Assembly (NCBI GenBank): GCA_028713875.1
Contig: JAQTNM010000002.1
Location: 1-14,967 of the forward strand
DNA: 14,967 nt
Source of the DNA: Candidatus Omnitrophota bacterium
GTDB lineage: Bacteria > Omnitrophota > Gorgyraeia > Gygaellales > Profunditerraquicolaceae
Direction of reading: 5' to 3'
Under the pieces are notes generated by a model. That model was not told where the DNA came from. It did not search any database and saw only the letters and a list, made by a program, of their open reading frames with translations. The translations under genes and the position numbers were made by a program. Within the stretch, counting starts at the first letter, position 1. Each line of letters starts with the position of its first letter. This document shows positions 14,901-14,967 of the stretch, one piece after another.

Positions 14901-14967
14901 TCATATCCTGGAGAAAAAACGGTTGCGGCTTAAAGTGTCAAAGGTACGGTCAAAATTCTGCCGGCCG
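14901..14967 (-). CDS. Possible C-terminal end of an upstream minus-strand gene (partial)
   Basis: Read on the minus strand, the edge is open for 21 codons and ends in TGA at 14901-14903 (ending RNRFFSRI). It is in the same frame as the HD-GYP gene, with 12 bases between the stop and the HD-GYP GTG. An open run this short occurs by chance in roughly a third of frames, so this is weak. No family is recognised. Confidence 0.2.
   Translation of the reverse strand, partial: GRQNFDRTFDTLSRNRFFSRI

Overview
The window looks like a bacterial chromosome segment of moderate GC. Several traits suggest a member of the Omnitrophota (OP3) lineage: a very large fused metabolic protein whose modules are joined by short Ser-Ser-Pro linkers, a split carB, and little use of Shine-Dalgarno sites. 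The lineage call is inference from recalled style, not from a search. No mobile element, CRISPR array, tRNA or rRNA was recognised.

Region 1 (about 6-4445) is one enormous plus-strand reading frame, still open at the left edge. It fuses a divergent phosphohexomutase, a complete transaldolase, an unrecognised module and a distinctive C-terminal tail. The recurring tetrapeptide SSPV or SSPI sits at the module boundaries. Region 2 (about 4480-8942) is a pyrimidine operon. A consensus promoter and a strong leader hairpin precede pyrG (CTP synthase). Then come carA (glutaminase subunit of carbamoyl phosphate synthetase) and a carB that contains only the N-terminal half and ends at the junction between the two homologous halves of the usual protein.

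Region 3 (about 8977-12626) has its own promoter and carries a DUF1846 protein, a TVP38/TMEM64-family membrane protein and a beta-CASP metallo-beta-lactamase-fold ribonuclease. These are packed with a 1-nt overlap and a 3-nt gap. Region 4 (about 12623-14070) starts from a promoter that overlaps the stop codon of the ribonuclease gene. It carries a short divergent ribosomal protein L27 and a membrane Ste24-like M48 protease. Region 5 (14071-14252) is a non-coding long imperfect inverted repeat between convergent genes. Region 6 is a minus-strand HD-GYP phosphodiesterase, the expected class for degrading cyclic di-GMP, followed by the right edge.

Functionally, pyrG, carA and carB act at the two ends of pyrimidine nucleotide synthesis. 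The fused protein links sugar-phosphate isomer chemistry to the pentose phosphate pathway. The ribonuclease and L27 belong to RNA and ribosome housekeeping. The most notable items are the polyprotein-like fusion with repeated linkers, the half-length carB, the pyrG leader hairpin, the shortened L27 away from its usual partners, and the 180-base inverted repeat.
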